Assembly (NCBI GenBank): GCA_938082955.1 | Contig: CALKDE010000288.1 | Location: 1 to 5,959 of the forward strand | Source: an uncultured Pseudomonadales bacterium | Lineage (GTDB): Bacteria > Pseudomonadota > Gammaproteobacteria > Pseudomonadales > Pseudohongiellaceae | Reading direction: 5' to 3' | DNA: 5,959 nucleotides | Shown: positions 5,330 through 5,959 of the stretch, in pieces | Layout of the letters: every line of letters starts with the position of its first letter | Position numbering within the stretch: the stretch's first letter is position 1 | Notes under the pieces: model-generated | Told to the model about the DNA's origin: nothing | Seen by the model: the letters and a program-made list of their open reading frames with translations, nothing else | Databases searched by the model: none | Translations under genes and position numbers: made by a program

Positions 5330-5348
5330 AATCGATCATAAATTGATT
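5330..5348 (-). promoter_or_regulatory. Candidate fabA -10 box overlapped by an imperfect palindrome
   Basis: On the minus strand TATGAT (5335-5340) matches the -10 consensus at five of six positions and would start transcription near 5328, giving a leader of roughly 66 bases. No good -35 box is found at 16-19 bases. The same place carries an imperfect 7+7 palindrome, AATCGAT (5330-5336) and ATTGATT (5342-5348), with six of seven positions matching. A protein bound there would cover the promoter. It does not resemble the FadR or FabR sites I know. Confidence 0.28.
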
Positions 5349-5393
5349 GCAGGCCACTGAATCGACTCTAATTTATTAAAATAGACGATATCT

Positions 5394-5402
5394 TGCTACA
5401 AT
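5394..5402 (+). promoter_or_regulatory. Candidate extended -10 promoter for the manC-like gene
   Basis: TGCTACAAT combines a TGn extension with TACAAT, which matches the -10 consensus at five of six positions. Transcription would start near 5409 and leave a leader of about 44 bases before the ATG at 5453. The -35 region (about 5373-5380, TTATTAAA) is AT-rich but a poor match, which is common in extended -10 promoters. The only purine-rich stretches before the start codon are AAGG (5438-5441) and AGG (5446-5448). Sequence match only. Confidence 0.42.
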
Positions 5403-5452
5403 GTTGTTCGTTTTTGTCATTCCCGTTTAAAAAGTCCAAGGTTGCAGGCTCT

Positions 5453-5959
5453 ATGTTAATTCCTGTTATTCTCGCTGGCGGTGTGGGTTCCCGCCTCTGG
5501 CCAGTCTCCCGATCGATGCTACCAAAGCAATTTATTGATTTTCCCAACATGCAGGGGTCGCTTTTTCAGAACACATTGTCTCGTTTAGAGGGTGTGCCTG
5601 ACGTCGAAAATCCGATAGTCGTATGTAATAACGATCATCGCTTCTTGGTGGCAGAACAATTAAGGCAGCTTGGAAAAGAGCACTGCAAACTATTGCTAGA
5701 GCCGGTCGGCAGAAATACAGCGCCCGCGGTAGCTCTTGCTGCATTGTGTGCGCTACAAGATAACGCGGACCCACTTCTCTTAGTCTTACCGGCCGATCAC
5801 GTGATTAAGGATCAAGCAGCATTTCAGCAAGTAATAGATCAGGCCTTGCAGTCTGCCAGGCAAGAGAAGTTGGTTACTTTCGGGATAGTGCCAAGTGCCC
5901 CAGAAACAGGCTACGGCTACATTGAGAGGGGTGCAGAACTTGCAGATGGAAATGGATAT
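5453..5959 (+). CDS. manC: Mannose-1-phosphate guanylyltransferase (ManC/AlgA family), N-terminal part (cut by window edge)
   Basis: The family makes GDP-mannose from mannose-1-phosphate and GTP for polysaccharide, LPS or glycosylation pathways; many members also carry a C-terminal mannose-6-phosphate isomerase domain. The first 169 codons are present and the frame is open at the right edge. Seen in order: the nucleotide-binding signature LAGGVGSRLWPVSRSMLPKQ (7-26, ending with the substrate-contacting Pro24-Lys25), EPVGRNTAPAVALAA (83-97), LLVLPADHVI (109-118) with the metal-binding Asp115, and ETGYGYIE (151-158). These are diagnostic for the type II enzyme. Full-length members run about 480 residues, so roughly a third is visible, and whether the isomerase domain is present cannot be judged. 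The ATG is the first start that includes the conserved N-terminal strand MLIPVILAGG. It is divergent from fabA, with a 190-base shared upstream region. The symbol could also be algA or a strain-specific name. Confidence 0.93.
   Translation, partial: MLIPVILAGGVGSRLWPVSRSMLPKQFIDFPNMQGSLFQNTLSRLEGVPDVENPIVVCNNDHRFLVAEQLRQLGKEHCKLLLEPVGRNTAPAVALAALCALQDNADPLLLVLPADHVIKDQAAFQQVIDQALQSARQEKLVTFGIVPSAPETGYGYIERGAELADGNGY

Noticed and set aside
5368..5774. Minus-strand open frames opposite the manC-like gene and its leader
   Set aside because: The plus-strand frame carries four diagnostic nucleotidyltransferase motifs; the antisense frames have none.

Overview
The window reads as ordinary chromosomal DNA of a gammaproteobacterium, with base composition close to even GC. 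The main evidence is the combination of FabA plus FabB (the anaerobic unsaturated fatty acid pair), type II dehydroquinase AroQ, and the order aroQ-accB-accC-prmA. That order is well known from Pseudomonas-like and marine gammaproteobacteria. A finer assignment (for example a Cellvibrionales-type marine lineage) is only a guess.

Layout: almost everything is on the minus strand, so the biological order runs from high to low coordinates. fabA (4726-5262) and fabB (3466-4683) form a tight pair. Next come a secreted single-domain protein homologous to the N-terminal domain of DsbD (2924-3415), aroQ (2357-2797), accB (1758-2198), accC (377-1717) and the first 118 codons of prmA (1-356, cut by the window edge). 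On the plus strand, divergent from fabA, the first 169 codons of a mannose-1-phosphate guanylyltransferase gene (manC/algA family, 5453-5959) run off the right edge. No gene-free stretch exceeds 190 bases. No RNA gene, mobile element or CRISPR array was seen.

How the genes work together: AccC and AccB are the biotin carboxylase and biotin carrier of acetyl-CoA carboxylase, which makes malonyl-CoA. FabA introduces the cis double bond at C10 and FabB elongates the unsaturated chain. Two key points of type II fatty acid synthesis therefore lie within about 5 kb on one strand. AroQ (shikimate pathway) and PrmA (L11 methylation) are conventional neighbours. The plus-strand gene makes GDP-mannose and belongs to surface polysaccharide metabolism, so it is functionally unrelated.

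The least ordinary feature is the DsbD-like protein. It sits where a full-length dsbD is usually found upstream of aroQ, but it encodes only the periplasmic alpha domain with its Cys pair. It has no membrane segments for electron transfer and no C-terminal thioredoxin domain. The noncoding gaps carry several inverted repeats: a strong dyad before accB, two abutting hairpins at the end of aroQ, and a small hairpin that could cover the fabA ribosome binding site. These are candidates for regulation and nothing more. I did not find a convincing previously undescribed system.
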